DNA of 56,265 nucleotides from Chitinophagaceae bacterium. Its GTDB lineage: Bacteria > Bacteroidota > Bacteroidia > Chitinophagales > Chitinophagaceae. The stretch's first letter is position 1. Each line of letters opens with the position of its first letter. The translations under genes were made by a program, and so were the position numbers. Under the pieces are notes generated by a model. The model saw nothing but the letters and a program-made list of their open reading frames with translations, did not search any database and had not been told where the DNA came from. Shown here piece by piece: positions 33,544-41,925 of this stretch. The stretch covers positions 1-56,265 of the forward strand of contig JALHRP010000020.1 of NCBI GenBank assembly GCA_022841365.1, given 5' to 3'.

Positions 33544-35898
33544 CTAAATATCATGACTCACTTTTCTAAACCGTTTCCACCAGGGTGATTTTTTTACTGC
33601 TTCCTGTGTATTATTCTTGTGGCTTTTCATCTGCGCATCTACCACAGCTATCAGCACCATATTAAAAATAGAACGCACCGAACTGCCTAACTGCAAAATA
33701 TGTACAGGCTTTTTTAATCCCAATAAGATCGGACCAATTGCATCGGCTTCTCCAACTTCCTGCAATAAATTATATGCAATGTTGCCGCTGGCAAGGTTGG
33801 GGAAGATGAGTACATTGGGGTCGCCATTCACCAGCTCACTGAACGGATAATTCTCTTTCAATATTTCTTTGTTGAACGCAACAATAGGCTGCACTTCACC
33901 ATCGCATACTAAGTTTGGTTCACGTTCTTTTACAATTTCTCTTGCACGTGCTACAATTTTGGCTTCGTTTGAATCGCTGCTGCCAAAATTAGAATAACTC
34001 AGCATTGCCACTCGAGGCGTAACACCAAATGCACGTACTTCTTTTGCCACCAGTTGTGTAATATCTGCCAGCTCATCAGCACGTGGATTAAAGTTCACCG
34101 TTGCATCTGCCAAAAACAACGGACCACGTTTGGTGAGCATAATATACATGCCTGCAATCTTGCGAACGTTTTCATCTTTACCAATGATCTGCAATGCCGG
34201 ACGAATGGTATCAGCATATTTTCTGCTCAATCCGCTGATCATGGCATCTGCTTCACCCGTCTCCACCATCATACAACCAAAATGTGTGCGTTCTTTCATC
34301 GCTTTGTTGGCTTCGTAGCGGTTAAGACCTTTGCGTTGCCGTTTTAAAAAGAACTGACGGCCAAACTCTGTACGCTGATCAGTTTGGTCTGCACTTTTTG
34401 GATCCAATACAGGAATACCTTCCAGATCAATGGAATTATTTTCAGCAAGCGACTGTATATTTTTTACATCACCTAACAGGATGGGATAAGCGATTCCTTC
34501 TTCATAAGCCAATTGTGCTGCCTTGAGCACTTTTACATTTTCAGCATCTGCAAACACCACACGTCTTGGATCTTTTCTTGCTTTACTTCCAATTGCACGC
34601 ATCAATTGGTTATCTGTACCAAGTCGTTTATGCAGTTGCAATTCATATTCTTCCCAATTCGTAATCGGATGTTGCGCCACGCCGCTTTCCATGGCTGCTT
34701 TTGCAACAGCCGGTGCTACATAACTCAACAAACGGGGATCAAGCGGTTTGGGTATAATATAAGTTGGACCGAATGCAATCGCTTTTTCGTTATACGCCAT
34801 GTTTACAATATCGGGCACCGGTGTTTTGGCCAGTTGAGCCAACGCTTTTACTGCCGCCAGTTTCATTGCTTCGTTGATATTGGTTGCACGTACATCCAAT
34901 GCACCACGGAATATATACGGGAAGCCCAATACATTGTTTACCTGGTTGGGATAATCGCTGCGGCCTGTTGCCATAATCACATCGTTTCTTGCGGCAATAG
35001 CATCTTCATATTTTATTTCAGGATCAGGATTGGCCATGGCAAACACAATCGGTTTTTTGGCCATGCTCTTAATCATCTCTCCGCTGATGACATTGCCCAC
35101 ACTCAACCCGATAAATACATCCGCATTTTTCATGGCATCGGCCAAAGACATATCCGGATGCTTAACATGTGCAGCAAATTTTTTCTTGTTTTCATCCAGA
35201 TCATCACGGCCATCATGAATAACGCCTTTACGATCGAACATTAAAAAGTTTTCGTGCTTGGCACCCAGGCTTTCATACAATAATACACAGGCCATAGCGG
35301 CTGCGCCGGCACCGTTTACCACGAATTTTGCTTTCTCAATTTTTTTGCCCTGCAGTTCCAATGCATTTAATAAAGCAGCAGCGCTGATAATGGCTGTACC
35401 ATGCTGATCATCGTGCATCAACGGAATTTTCATTTCAGCTTTCAGCCGCTGTTCAATGTAAAAACATTCGGGTGATTTAATGTCTTCTAAATTGATGCCG
35501 CCGAAGGTTGGTTCCAGCGCTTTTACAATCTGGATAAATTTATCGGGATCTTTTTCGTTGATCTCAATATCAAACACATCAATATCAGCAAAAATTTTGA
35601 AGAGCACACCCTTGCCTTCCATCACGGGTTTGCTGGCTTCGGGTCCAATATCACCCAGCCCCAGTACGGCAGTACCATTACTGATCACCGCCACTAAATT
35701 TCCTTTGGCCGTGTATTTATAAACGTCTTCGGGATTATTATGAATTTCCATACAGGGAACGGCCACACCGGGTGAATAAGCCAGTGAAAGATCCCGTTGG
35801 GTTTTGGCTTCTTTGGTAGGAATCACTTCAATTTTCCCGGGCCTTCCTTTTGCATGATATTCAAGTGCCTGTTGCTTGCGTAGTTGTTCTTTACTCAT
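33544..35898 (-). CDS. maeB: NADP-dependent malic enzyme with phosphotransacetylase-like domain
   Basis: A 784-residue fusion protein that oxidatively decarboxylates malate to pyruvate with NADP. The N-terminal malic enzyme part (about 1-420) shows [58 protein letters not shown] and the nucleotide-binding [20 protein letters not shown]. The C-terminal 340 residues resemble phosphate acetyltransferase ([34 protein letters not shown]) and are thought to regulate the enzyme by acetyl-CoA rather than catalyse. This length and layout are normal for MaeB. Start at 35898 ([15 protein letters not shown]) fits the family. Confidence 0.96.
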   Translation of the reverse strand: MSKEQLRKQQALEYHAKGRPGKIEVIPTKEAKTQRDLSLAYSPGVAVPCMEIHNNPEDVYKYTAKGNLVAVISNGTAVLGLGDIGPEASKPVMEGKGVLFKIFADIDVFDIEINEKDPDKFIQIVKALEPTFGGINLEDIKSPECFYIEQRLKAEMKIPLMHDDQHGTAIISAAALLNALELQGKKIEKAKFVVNGAGAAAMACVLLYESLGAKHENFLMFDRKGVIHDGRDDLDENKKKFAAHVKHPDMSLADAMKNADVFIGLSVGNVISGEMIKSMAKKPIVFAMANPDPEIKYEDAIAARNDVIMATGRSDYPNQVNNVLGFPYIFRGALDVRATNINEAMKLAAVKALAQLAKTPVPDIVNMAYNEKAIAFGPTYIIPKPLDPRLLSYVAPAVAKAAMESGVAQHPITNWEEYELQLHKRLGTDNQLMRAIGSKARKDPRRVVFADAENVKVLKAAQLAYEEGIAYPILLGDVKNIQSLAENNSIDLEGIPVLDPKSADQTDQRTEFGRQFFLKRQRKGLNRYEANKAMKERTHFGCMMVETGEADAMISGLSRKYADTIRPALQIIGKDENVRKIAGMYIMLTKRGPLFLADATVNFNPRADELADITQLVAKEVRAFGVTPRVAMLSYSNFGSSDSNEAKIVARAREIVKEREPNLVCDGEVQPIVAFNKEILKENYPFSELVNGDPNVLIFPNLASGNIAYNLLQEVGEADAIGPILLGLKKPVHILQLGSSVRSIFNMVLIAVVDAQMKSHKNNTQEAVKKSPWWKRFRKVSHDI

Positions 35899-36054
35899 AC
35901 TTCATCAATTTACAGTACAATCGTTTTTAATTCTTCAAGGGCGGCAAGGTACGAAATATGAAGAAAGCATATAATTCAACGAAAATTGCAAACGAAACAC
36001 CCATTTTTAACGTTTACCAATTGAACAGAAAAAACTTTTTAATTTAGAGACTCG

Positions 36055-36062
36055 TACTTTTA
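36055..36062 (+). promoter_or_regulatory. Probable -7 box for S41 peptidase
   Basis: TACTTTTA, one base from TAnnTTTG, 17 bases before the ATG at 36080. Confidence 0.35.
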
Positions 36063-36079
36063 TTAATCAAACAATTAAG

Positions 36080-37411
36080 ATGAAACTTACTTTTTATACT
36101 TTGCTTTTATTGTGCCTGGCTGCAACAGCCTGCAAGAAAAATAAAAACAATAAATCTACTGATCAGCTGGTGAAGGATACCACACTTTCTTATGCCCGTG
36201 ATATTTATATCTGGTATAAAAATATTCCGGCCAGTCTCAATGCTCAGAGTTTTGCCGATCCGGATCAGATCATGAAGGGCATTCGTCCGTACAGTACAGA
36301 GCCGGGTTTTACTGCGCCCGTTGACCGCTGGAGTTTTGCCATGCTGCAAAGCGAATGGAATAAAGTAAGCAGTGGTATTGAAGCCGATTTCGGCATGCGT
36401 GTTTTCTTTCGCACATCAACTGATCTGCGTGTAGCATCGGTTGATAAAAACGGAACGGCCGGACAGGCAGCTATCAAAAGAGGCTGGCGCATCAACGCAA
36501 TTAATGGTGTGGCCATTAACGATACCAGTCAGTCAACGTTTATTGTGAATACTGTTTACTACAGTCCTACCACCCGTTTTAATTTTACATTGCCCGATAA
36601 CAGTACCAGAGAAATTACACTCAACTCGCAGGTGTTTACCAACAATCCGTTTTTGCTGGACAGTGTGTACACGTATGGCAGTAACAAGATTGGTTATTTT
36701 GTTTTGAATTCTTTTTTGGGCGATACCAACCAGGTGCGTACAGATTTTAACCGGGTGTTTAACCGGTTTACCGCAGCAGGTGTAACCGATCTGGTGATTG
36801 ATTTGCGCTATAATGGCGGCGGCTTTGTTTCGCTGGCAGAATACATGTTGAATTTTATTGTGCCTGCTTCCGGAAACGGACAAACCATGCTCACTTATTC
36901 GTTTAATGATAAGTACACCCGTTTCAACAGCACGTTAACTTATAACAAAAGAGGAAACCTTAACCTCAACCGTGTATTTTTTATTGTAAGCAAACAATCT
37001 GCTTCGGCAAGTGAAATGGCCATCAACAGCATCAAACCGTTTTTAGATGTGAAACTGGTTGGTCCTTCCAATACCACAGGTAAGCCGGTTGGTTTTTACC
37101 CTATTCCGGTTGGTAACTGGTATATGTTTCCTGTTTCGTTCCGCACCATTAACAGAAACAATGAAGCCAATTATTTTAACGGCTTTGCACCAGATCATAT
37201 TGCTGCAGATGGGTTAGATAAAAACTGGGGCGATGTAGATGAAAGCTGTTTGTCGAAAGCCATCCGTTATATTACTACAGGCAGTTGGGCACGTGTGGCG
37301 CCAACAGATCAAACACTTGTAAACGAACAGTTGCGGTTGATCCCATCCAATTCAAAACTGGATCTTCCTGCATTTAAAGGAATGGTGACAAGGCCGGTGA
37401 AGATGCAGTGA
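36080..37411 (+). CDS. S41-family peptidase, lipoprotein (C-terminal processing type)
   Basis: A 443-residue envelope protease. The signal ends with a lipobox: LLCLAATAC, Cys18, followed by a Lys/Asn-rich linker. A helical N-terminal region (about 30-100) precedes a PDZ-like domain (about 100-180, with NGTAGQAAIKRGWRINAING). The S41 catalytic core has VIDLRYNGGG and the nucleophile in SKQSASASEMAINS, with the general-base lysine in TTGKPVGFYP. It should degrade peptides at the periplasmic face. Transcribed divergently from maeB. Confidence 0.9.
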   Translation: MKLTFYTLLLLCLAATACKKNKNNKSTDQLVKDTTLSYARDIYIWYKNIPASLNAQSFADPDQIMKGIRPYSTEPGFTAPVDRWSFAMLQSEWNKVSSGIEADFGMRVFFRTSTDLRVASVDKNGTAGQAAIKRGWRINAINGVAINDTSQSTFIVNTVYYSPTTRFNFTLPDNSTREITLNSQVFTNNPFLLDSVYTYGSNKIGYFVLNSFLGDTNQVRTDFNRVFNRFTAAGVTDLVIDLRYNGGGFVSLAEYMLNFIVPASGNGQTMLTYSFNDKYTRFNSTLTYNKRGNLNLNRVFFIVSKQSASASEMAINSIKPFLDVKLVGPSNTTGKPVGFYPIPVGNWYMFPVSFRTINRNNEANYFNGFAPDHIAADGLDKNWGDVDESCLSKAIRYITTGSWARVAPTDQTLVNEQLRLIPSNSKLDLPAFKGMVTRPVKMQ

Positions 37412-37459
37412 TTATTGTGTTATAAACTATTTTAAAATCACTGCAAACAAAGGGGCAAA

Positions 37460-38182
37460 TTGAACTGGTTTAATAAAATAAATGAGTTGACAACGAAGCA
37501 GAAAAAATCACCTGAACTAAAAAAAGGGGATATAAAACAAATTCTTATCCAGACAGCAAATGAGGTTTTTCCGGACTTTGAGTTTTTCGATTATAAAAAC
37601 AATTGCTATACTTTTCAGAGACTAAGACAGGTAAATAATTTGACTATTCATGAACTGCTTCATATAGATTCAAAGCTTAAAGATAAAAATTTTGCTTGCT
37701 CAATTGCTTCGAGATTAAATTCCGAATACATTTTTTCAAACCAGTACAACAATGGACTATTAAATCCACACAAAGACTTACAAGTACTTATACATAATTC
37801 TGAAGCGCTAAATATTCAAGACGCATATCGTTTTCATAATGGAAAAGTAGAAACGATTACAACGACCGTAAAAAATATTTTTGGAGATTATCAAAAGTAT
37901 GGACTTCCATTCTTTAATATGCAAATTGAAAGTTTAAAGTCAAATGCTATAGTTAAATGTGGCTTTGACTACATCGATAATTTACAAGTCGACCAAGAAA
38001 AACTTAAAAATGAAATAGCAGATGAGCTTAAAAAAGGTGGATTTTTAATTTCGAGAATAAAGCACCCTATATACATTCTCTTGAAAGAGAAAATGCAATC
38101 TGTAAGTGGACAAAGTAAAGATGATCGACAAAAAATACCTCAGACAGCATATGAATTTTTAGAACTATTTTGGAATAAATGA
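37460..38182 (+). CDS. Unknown 240-aa protein (TTG start, AT-rich)
   Basis: A soluble 240-residue protein. The likely start is TTG at 37460 with AAAGGGG upstream. No signal peptide or membrane span. Strings such as GDIKQILIQTANEVFPDFEF, CYTFQRLRQVNNLTIHELLH and KIPQTAYEFLELFWNK look like a DUF4304-type domain opening, where a conserved F and helix pattern occur; I am not sure of this. The codon use is notably more AT-rich than the flanking S41 and lysA genes, suggesting acquisition. Function unknown. Confidence 0.7.
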   Translation: MNWFNKINELTTKQKKSPELKKGDIKQILIQTANEVFPDFEFFDYKNNCYTFQRLRQVNNLTIHELLHIDSKLKDKNFACSIASRLNSEYIFSNQYNNGLLNPHKDLQVLIHNSEALNIQDAYRFHNGKVETITTTVKNIFGDYQKYGLPFFNMQIESLKSNAIVKCGFDYIDNLQVDQEKLKNEIADELKKGGFLISRIKHPIYILLKEKMQSVSGQSKDDRQKIPQTAYEFLELFWNK

Positions 38183-38321
38183 AAATAATAACCACTAATA
38201 GTAGTTTGGTACTAAGAGCAGAGATAAGATTTTAGATTGAAGATTTGTACAGAAAGGAAAACTTCCCTGCTTCGAATGAACTTTAGTTTTAAAAATCCTT
38301 ACTTTCTTCAATACTGGAATC

Positions 38322-38368
38322 GTTCTTTGTGAACTTCATGCGACATATTTATTTGTTACACAAAGAAC
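38322..38368. repeat. Inverted repeat GTTCTTTGTG / CACAAAGAAC
   Basis: Ten-base perfect arms separated by 27 bases, followed by CACTAAGAATACACAAAGGACAC. Part of a dispersed intergenic repeat type. No gene in the gap 38183-38423. Confidence 0.75.
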
Positions 38369-38423
38369 ACTAAGAATACACAAAGGACACAATAGTGTAT
38401 GTAATTGGTAACAATGTTTTTAA

Positions 38424-39638
38424 TCACAGAACCTTCAATTGTGTTTTCAACAGATCATCAAACTCTTCCCGTTTGCGAATAAGATGTGCTGTACCATCTT
38501 TCACCAACACTTCAGCAGGTTTGTATCTGGAGTTGTAGTTGCTGCTCATTTCAAAACCATAAGCACCTGCATTATGGAAAACAAGATAATCGCCTTCTTT
38601 TATTTCGTTGAGTAAACGATCGGTGGCAAACGTATCTGTTTCGCAGATATAACCGGTGATCATGTATTCTTTTTCTTTTCCGCCGGGGTTTGAGAGATTG
38701 CTGATATGGTGATACGCATCGTACATCATGGGACGAATGAGATGATTCAATCCGGTGTTGACTCCTGCAATATCAACCTTACCGTTTTCTTTCAACACAT
38801 TTACTTGTGTAACGAGGTAGCCACATTCACTCACTAAAAATTTTCCGGGTTCAAACCAAACCTGCAATTTTTTATGATCGGCCAAAGGATGTGCATCAAA
38901 AGCATCTTTTAATTTTTGACCAAGCAATGCAATGTCGGTTTCTTTTTCTTCGGGGCGATAAGGCACTTTAAAACCACCACCCAGATCAATTACTTCCAGC
39001 TCCGGAAAATGCGGAATGAGATCAAACAACACTTCAATGCCTTTTACAAATACATCAGCATCTTTTATTTCGCTGCCGGTATGAATATGCAATGCACGGA
39101 TAAAGATGTTGTGTTGTTGTACTATTTTTTCAAGTTCAGCTATCTGTTCAACAGGAATACCGAATTTGCTTTTATCATGACCTGTAGAAATCTTGATATT
39201 GCCACCTGCTAAAATATTCGGACGCAGACGAACACCAACAGGATAACTATGTCCGTATTTTTTTCCAAACTTTTCCAGATTAGATAAACTGTCAATATTG
39301 ATATGCACTCCAGCTGCAACAGCTTCTTCAATTTCAGAAAAGGCAATGCCGTTGCTGGTGTATAAAATATTGTTGGGTTCAAAACCCGCATGTAAAGCCA
39401 TCTTTACTTCGTTGATGCTGCTGCAGTCTATATTGCAACCAATGCCTTTGATGTAGCGGAGAATATTGATATTGGTGAGTGCTTTACAGGCATAAAAAAT
39501 CCTTGTATCTAAAACGGCAAATCCGTTTTTCAGTTTTTCATATTGTTGTTTGATTTTTTCTGCATGATATACATACACAGGTGTGCCAAACTGTTCTGCA
39601 ATTTGTATCAGTTGTTCGTTTGCTAAGGAAGGAGTCAT
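38424..39638 (-). CDS. lysA: Diaminopimelate decarboxylase
   Basis: A 404-residue PLP enzyme, last step of lysine synthesis (meso-diaminopimelate to lysine). The Schiff-base lysine is K52 in FYACKALTN; HIHTGSEIKD binds the phosphate region; EPGKFLVSECGYLVTQV and CETDTFATDR supply PLP and substrate contacts, and the ending GAYGFEMSSNYNSRYKPAEV is standard. Length is normal. Monocistronic with about 130 bases to scpB; a weak TAATTTCG box lies upstream. Confidence 0.95.
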   Translation of the reverse strand: MTPSLANEQLIQIAEQFGTPVYVYHAEKIKQQYEKLKNGFAVLDTRIFYACKALTNINILRYIKGIGCNIDCSSINEVKMALHAGFEPNNILYTSNGIAFSEIEEAVAAGVHINIDSLSNLEKFGKKYGHSYPVGVRLRPNILAGGNIKISTGHDKSKFGIPVEQIAELEKIVQQHNIFIRALHIHTGSEIKDADVFVKGIEVLFDLIPHFPELEVIDLGGGFKVPYRPEEKETDIALLGQKLKDAFDAHPLADHKKLQVWFEPGKFLVSECGYLVTQVNVLKENGKVDIAGVNTGLNHLIRPMMYDAYHHISNLSNPGGKEKEYMITGYICETDTFATDRLLNEIKEGDYLVFHNAGAYGFEMSSNYNSRYKPAEVLVKDGTAHLIRKREEFDDLLKTQLKVL

Positions 39639-39734
39639 GGTTCGATTGAGTGAGTTGCGAAATTACCTGATTTGTTAATACGGTTGAAGTGCTTTGCGAT
39701 GGTCTGGTCGTTCCAGGCGGTTTGACCTATAAAA

Positions 39735-39754
39735 AAAGCCGCATCTGCGGCTTT
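39735..39754 (-). terminator. Terminator after scpB
   Basis: Nine-base perfect arms AAAGCCGCA / TGCGGCTTT with a 2-base turn, followed on the minus strand by a T-run. 19 bases after the scpB stop. Confidence 0.9.
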
Positions 39755-39772
39755 GTATTTTATTGAGTTGAA

Positions 39773-40594
39773 TTATTGATTATTCTCATCTTCTTTCTCC
39801 TGCTCATCTTCCGATTCTGTTGCAGGTTGTTCTTCTGTTGCAGTGTCGTCTTCATCAACAACCGGTTCTTCTGTTGATTCTATTTCCTGTTCATCAGTTG
39901 CAACTTCTTCATCAGCAATCATCGGTTGCTCAACTAAGCTGCCATCTTCATTAACAAGCATCACTTCATCACTTGTTAATTCCTGTTCTTCATCACCCGC
40001 CATTTGAAGAGACTCACTCAGCACGCCGGTTGGGTCAACAATTTCTGTTGAAATAACTTCTTTGATCTTTGGTAAATCATCGGGAGTATTGATTCCGAAA
40101 TAATCCATAAACGAACGGGATGTGCCGTAAACCAATGGATGACCGGGAAGTTTTTCATTCCGTCCCAGTATTACAATCAATTCTTTTTCTAATAATTTTT
40201 GCACCGCATAATCGCAGCTTACACCACGAATGGCTTCCATTTCACCTTTGGTGATGGGCTGCTTGTATGCAATGATGGAAAGTGTTTCCAGAGAAGCAGT
40301 ACTTAAACGCTTCAGGAATTTATCGCCATTGATTTGTGCAACTGTTTTATGGTATTCTTTCTTGGTTAAGAACTGCCAGCCACCACCGCTTTCTCTTACT
40401 TCAAAGGGATAAAATTCAGCCGCATATTTTTCACGGATAGCTGCAACTGCTGCTTCTGCCTGGTCAAGTGTGGTGCGGTCTTCAATAAAACCAAGTGCAT
40501 TGTTCACCATATCACACAACTCCAAGGTTGTTAATGGCCGTTCAGCGGTAAAGATGAGCGCTTCAATATGTGGTATGATTACACTTAGTTCCAT
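39773..40594 (-). CDS. scpB: Segregation and condensation protein B
   Basis: The 273-residue ScpB component of the SMC-ScpAB chromosome condensation complex. The two winged-helix domains fill about 1-185, with LEALIFTAERPLTTLELCDM-like opening (HIEALIFTAERPLTTLELCD) and the conserved LSIIAYKQPITKGEMEAIRG and HPLVYGTSRSFMDYFGI. The last 90 residues are an acidic, low-complexity Glu/Asp/Gln-rich tail, common in Bacteroidota ScpB. scpA is not adjacent. Confidence 0.94.
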   Translation of the reverse strand: MELSVIIPHIEALIFTAERPLTTLELCDMVNNALGFIEDRTTLDQAEAAVAAIREKYAAEFYPFEVRESGGGWQFLTKKEYHKTVAQINGDKFLKRLSTASLETLSIIAYKQPITKGEMEAIRGVSCDYAVQKLLEKELIVILGRNEKLPGHPLVYGTSRSFMDYFGINTPDDLPKIKEVISTEIVDPTGVLSESLQMAGDEEQELTSDEVMLVNEDGSLVEQPMIADEEVATDEQEIESTEEPVVDEDDTATEEQPATESEDEQEKEDENNQ

Positions 40595-40601
40595 CAGATA
40601 A

Positions 40602-40633
40602 TTTGAGAATTTGAAAATTTGAGAATTTGAAAA
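40602..40633. repeat. Tandem 16-base repeat before scpB
   Basis: Two perfect copies of TTTGAGAATTTGAAAA immediately upstream of the scpB start. The complementary TCAAATT-period pattern also precedes the beta-CASP gene (54403-54435). Confidence 0.85.
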
Positions 40634-40666
40634 TTAGGCAAAAACTCAAATTTATAAATGCCTTTT

Positions 40667-40685
40667 CCCCCTTTAGGGGATGGGG
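40667..40685. repeat. G/C-rich palindromic repeat after atpG (family 1)
   Basis: CCCCCTTTAGGGGATGGGG, directly after the atpG stop codon; related to 14319-14342. Confidence 0.65.
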
Positions 40686-40686
40686 C

Positions 40687-41571
40687 TTAACTATTTAAAG
40701 CTGCTGCACCACTTACAATCTCTGTTAATTCGGTTGTAATGGCTGCCTGGCGTGCACGGTTGTAACTGATGCGGAGTGAACGCAGCAATTCGTTGGCATT
40801 ATCGCTTGCTTTATCCATTGCTGTCATCCGTGCACCATGTTCAGATGCATTGGCATCTAACACCGCTTTAAATAATTGTGTATTGAGAATTTTAGGCATC
40901 AACTCTGCAACGAGTTCTTCCTTTCCGGGTTCAAAAATAAAATCAGCATTTGTTTTACCCGGCGTTGTATTGGCCACTTTAGGTATGGGTAAAAAGCGTT
41001 CTACTTTAAACATCTGCGTTGCTGCATTTTTAAACTGACTGTACACCAGTTCCACCACATCATATTCCCCTTTAACAAAGGCATCCATTGCAGCAGCAGA
41101 TGCCTGCTGTACTGTTTCAAACGATAATTTCAAAAAGGTATCTCTGTATGTATCGTTTGTTTTAAAACCTGCACGCAGCATGGCTTCACTTCCTTTTTTA
41201 CCAATGCCCCAGATCTCTACCTGACCTTTACGGTTTTGCTCTGCATATTGCTCTTCAATATTCTGTTTAGCCAGTTTTACCAGGTTGGCATTGTATCCGC
41301 CGCACAAACCACGGTCGCTTGTTACAAGAATAAACAACACTTTGTTTACCGGACGTTCAGCAGCCAGTTTCATACTCACACTTCCATCGCTGTTGCTTAC
41401 AATATTACTCAGCATATCCTGCAACTTCTGTGCATAGGGGCGCATTTGAATGATGGCATCCTGTGCTTTACGCAGTTTGGCCGCACTCACCATCTTCATG
41501 GCCTTGGTAATTTGCTGGGTACTTTGTACACTCTTAATCCTGTTACGTACTTCTTTTAATTGTCCGGGCAT
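40687..41571 (-). CDS. atpG: ATP synthase F1 gamma subunit
   Basis: The 294-residue central stalk of F1F0 ATP synthase. The start at 41571 gives MPGQLKEVRNRIKSVQSTQQ, matching the family; the frame from 41637 has a spurious extension. The N-terminal helix ITKAMKMVSAAKLRKAQDAI and C-terminal ATEHGARMTAMDKAS-type motif (HGARMTAMDKASDNANELLR, SYNRARQAAITTELTEIVSG) are the conserved coiled-coil shaft. Unusually, no other atp gene is adjacent on either side. A perfect TACCTTTG promoter box lies upstream. Confidence 0.96.
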   Translation of the reverse strand: MPGQLKEVRNRIKSVQSTQQITKAMKMVSAAKLRKAQDAIIQMRPYAQKLQDMLSNIVSNSDGSVSMKLAAERPVNKVLFILVTSDRGLCGGYNANLVKLAKQNIEEQYAEQNRKGQVEIWGIGKKGSEAMLRAGFKTNDTYRDTFLKLSFETVQQASAAAMDAFVKGEYDVVELVYSQFKNAATQMFKVERFLPIPKVANTTPGKTNADFIFEPGKEELVAELMPKILNTQLFKAVLDANASEHGARMTAMDKASDNANELLRSLRISYNRARQAAITTELTEIVSGAAALNS

Positions 41572-41675
41572 TTCGTTGCTGTTTAACGTTGAAAGGTTGA
41601 AACGTTTAAAGTTGGCCATCTTATAACAGATCAACAACCTTAAACCTGAAACTTTAAACCTGAATTTTCAGGCCG

Positions 41676-41683
41676 CAAAGGTA
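41676..41683 (-). promoter_or_regulatory. -7 promoter box for atpG
   Basis: Minus strand TACCTTTG, then CGGCC, about 100 bases before the ATG. Shares CTTTGCGGCC with the sucD promoter. Confidence 0.65.
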
Positions 41684-41885
41684 AAGGAAACAGGCTGAAA
41701 ACAGAATGCTCAATCTGAAAATGTGGAAAAGGGAAGTTGACGGATTTGCCATCTCACAAATTTAGATTCGGTCTCATAAACCGTTGATTTGGTAATTGAA
41801 GGCTTAGCCTCAGGAGTTGTACAATCACCCATTTCTTTTTGCTGCAACTCTGTTGTCCTGATTTCGTTCAAATTACACATAAAAA

Positions 41886-41906
41886 AACCTGCCACAGGGG
41901 CAGGTT
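41886..41906 (-). terminator. Terminator after the TonB-type gene
   Basis: Eight-base perfect arms AACCTGCC / GGCAGGTT, followed on the minus strand by a T-run. Confidence 0.9.
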
Positions 41907-41925
41907 CTTAAAAAATATCAGGAGT

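Larger units (their letters stand above)
41572..41925. other. Region between atpG and the TonB-type gene
   Basis: Holds the atpG leader and promoter (41676-41683), a terminator (41886-41906), and a 56-codon frame 41710-41880 on the minus strand whose first half resembles a Bacteroidota leader peptide (NLNEIRTTELQQKEMGD). That frame is not supported well enough to call a gene. Confidence 0.5.

Noticed and set aside
34513-35244. 243-codon plus-strand frame inside maeB
   Set aside because: Antisense shadow of a strongly supported malic enzyme; Cys/His/Phe-rich composition is typical of a shadow frame.
38322-38420. CRISPR-like repeat array
   Set aside because: Only one inverted pair plus degenerate CACAAAG units; no regular spacers and no cas genes.
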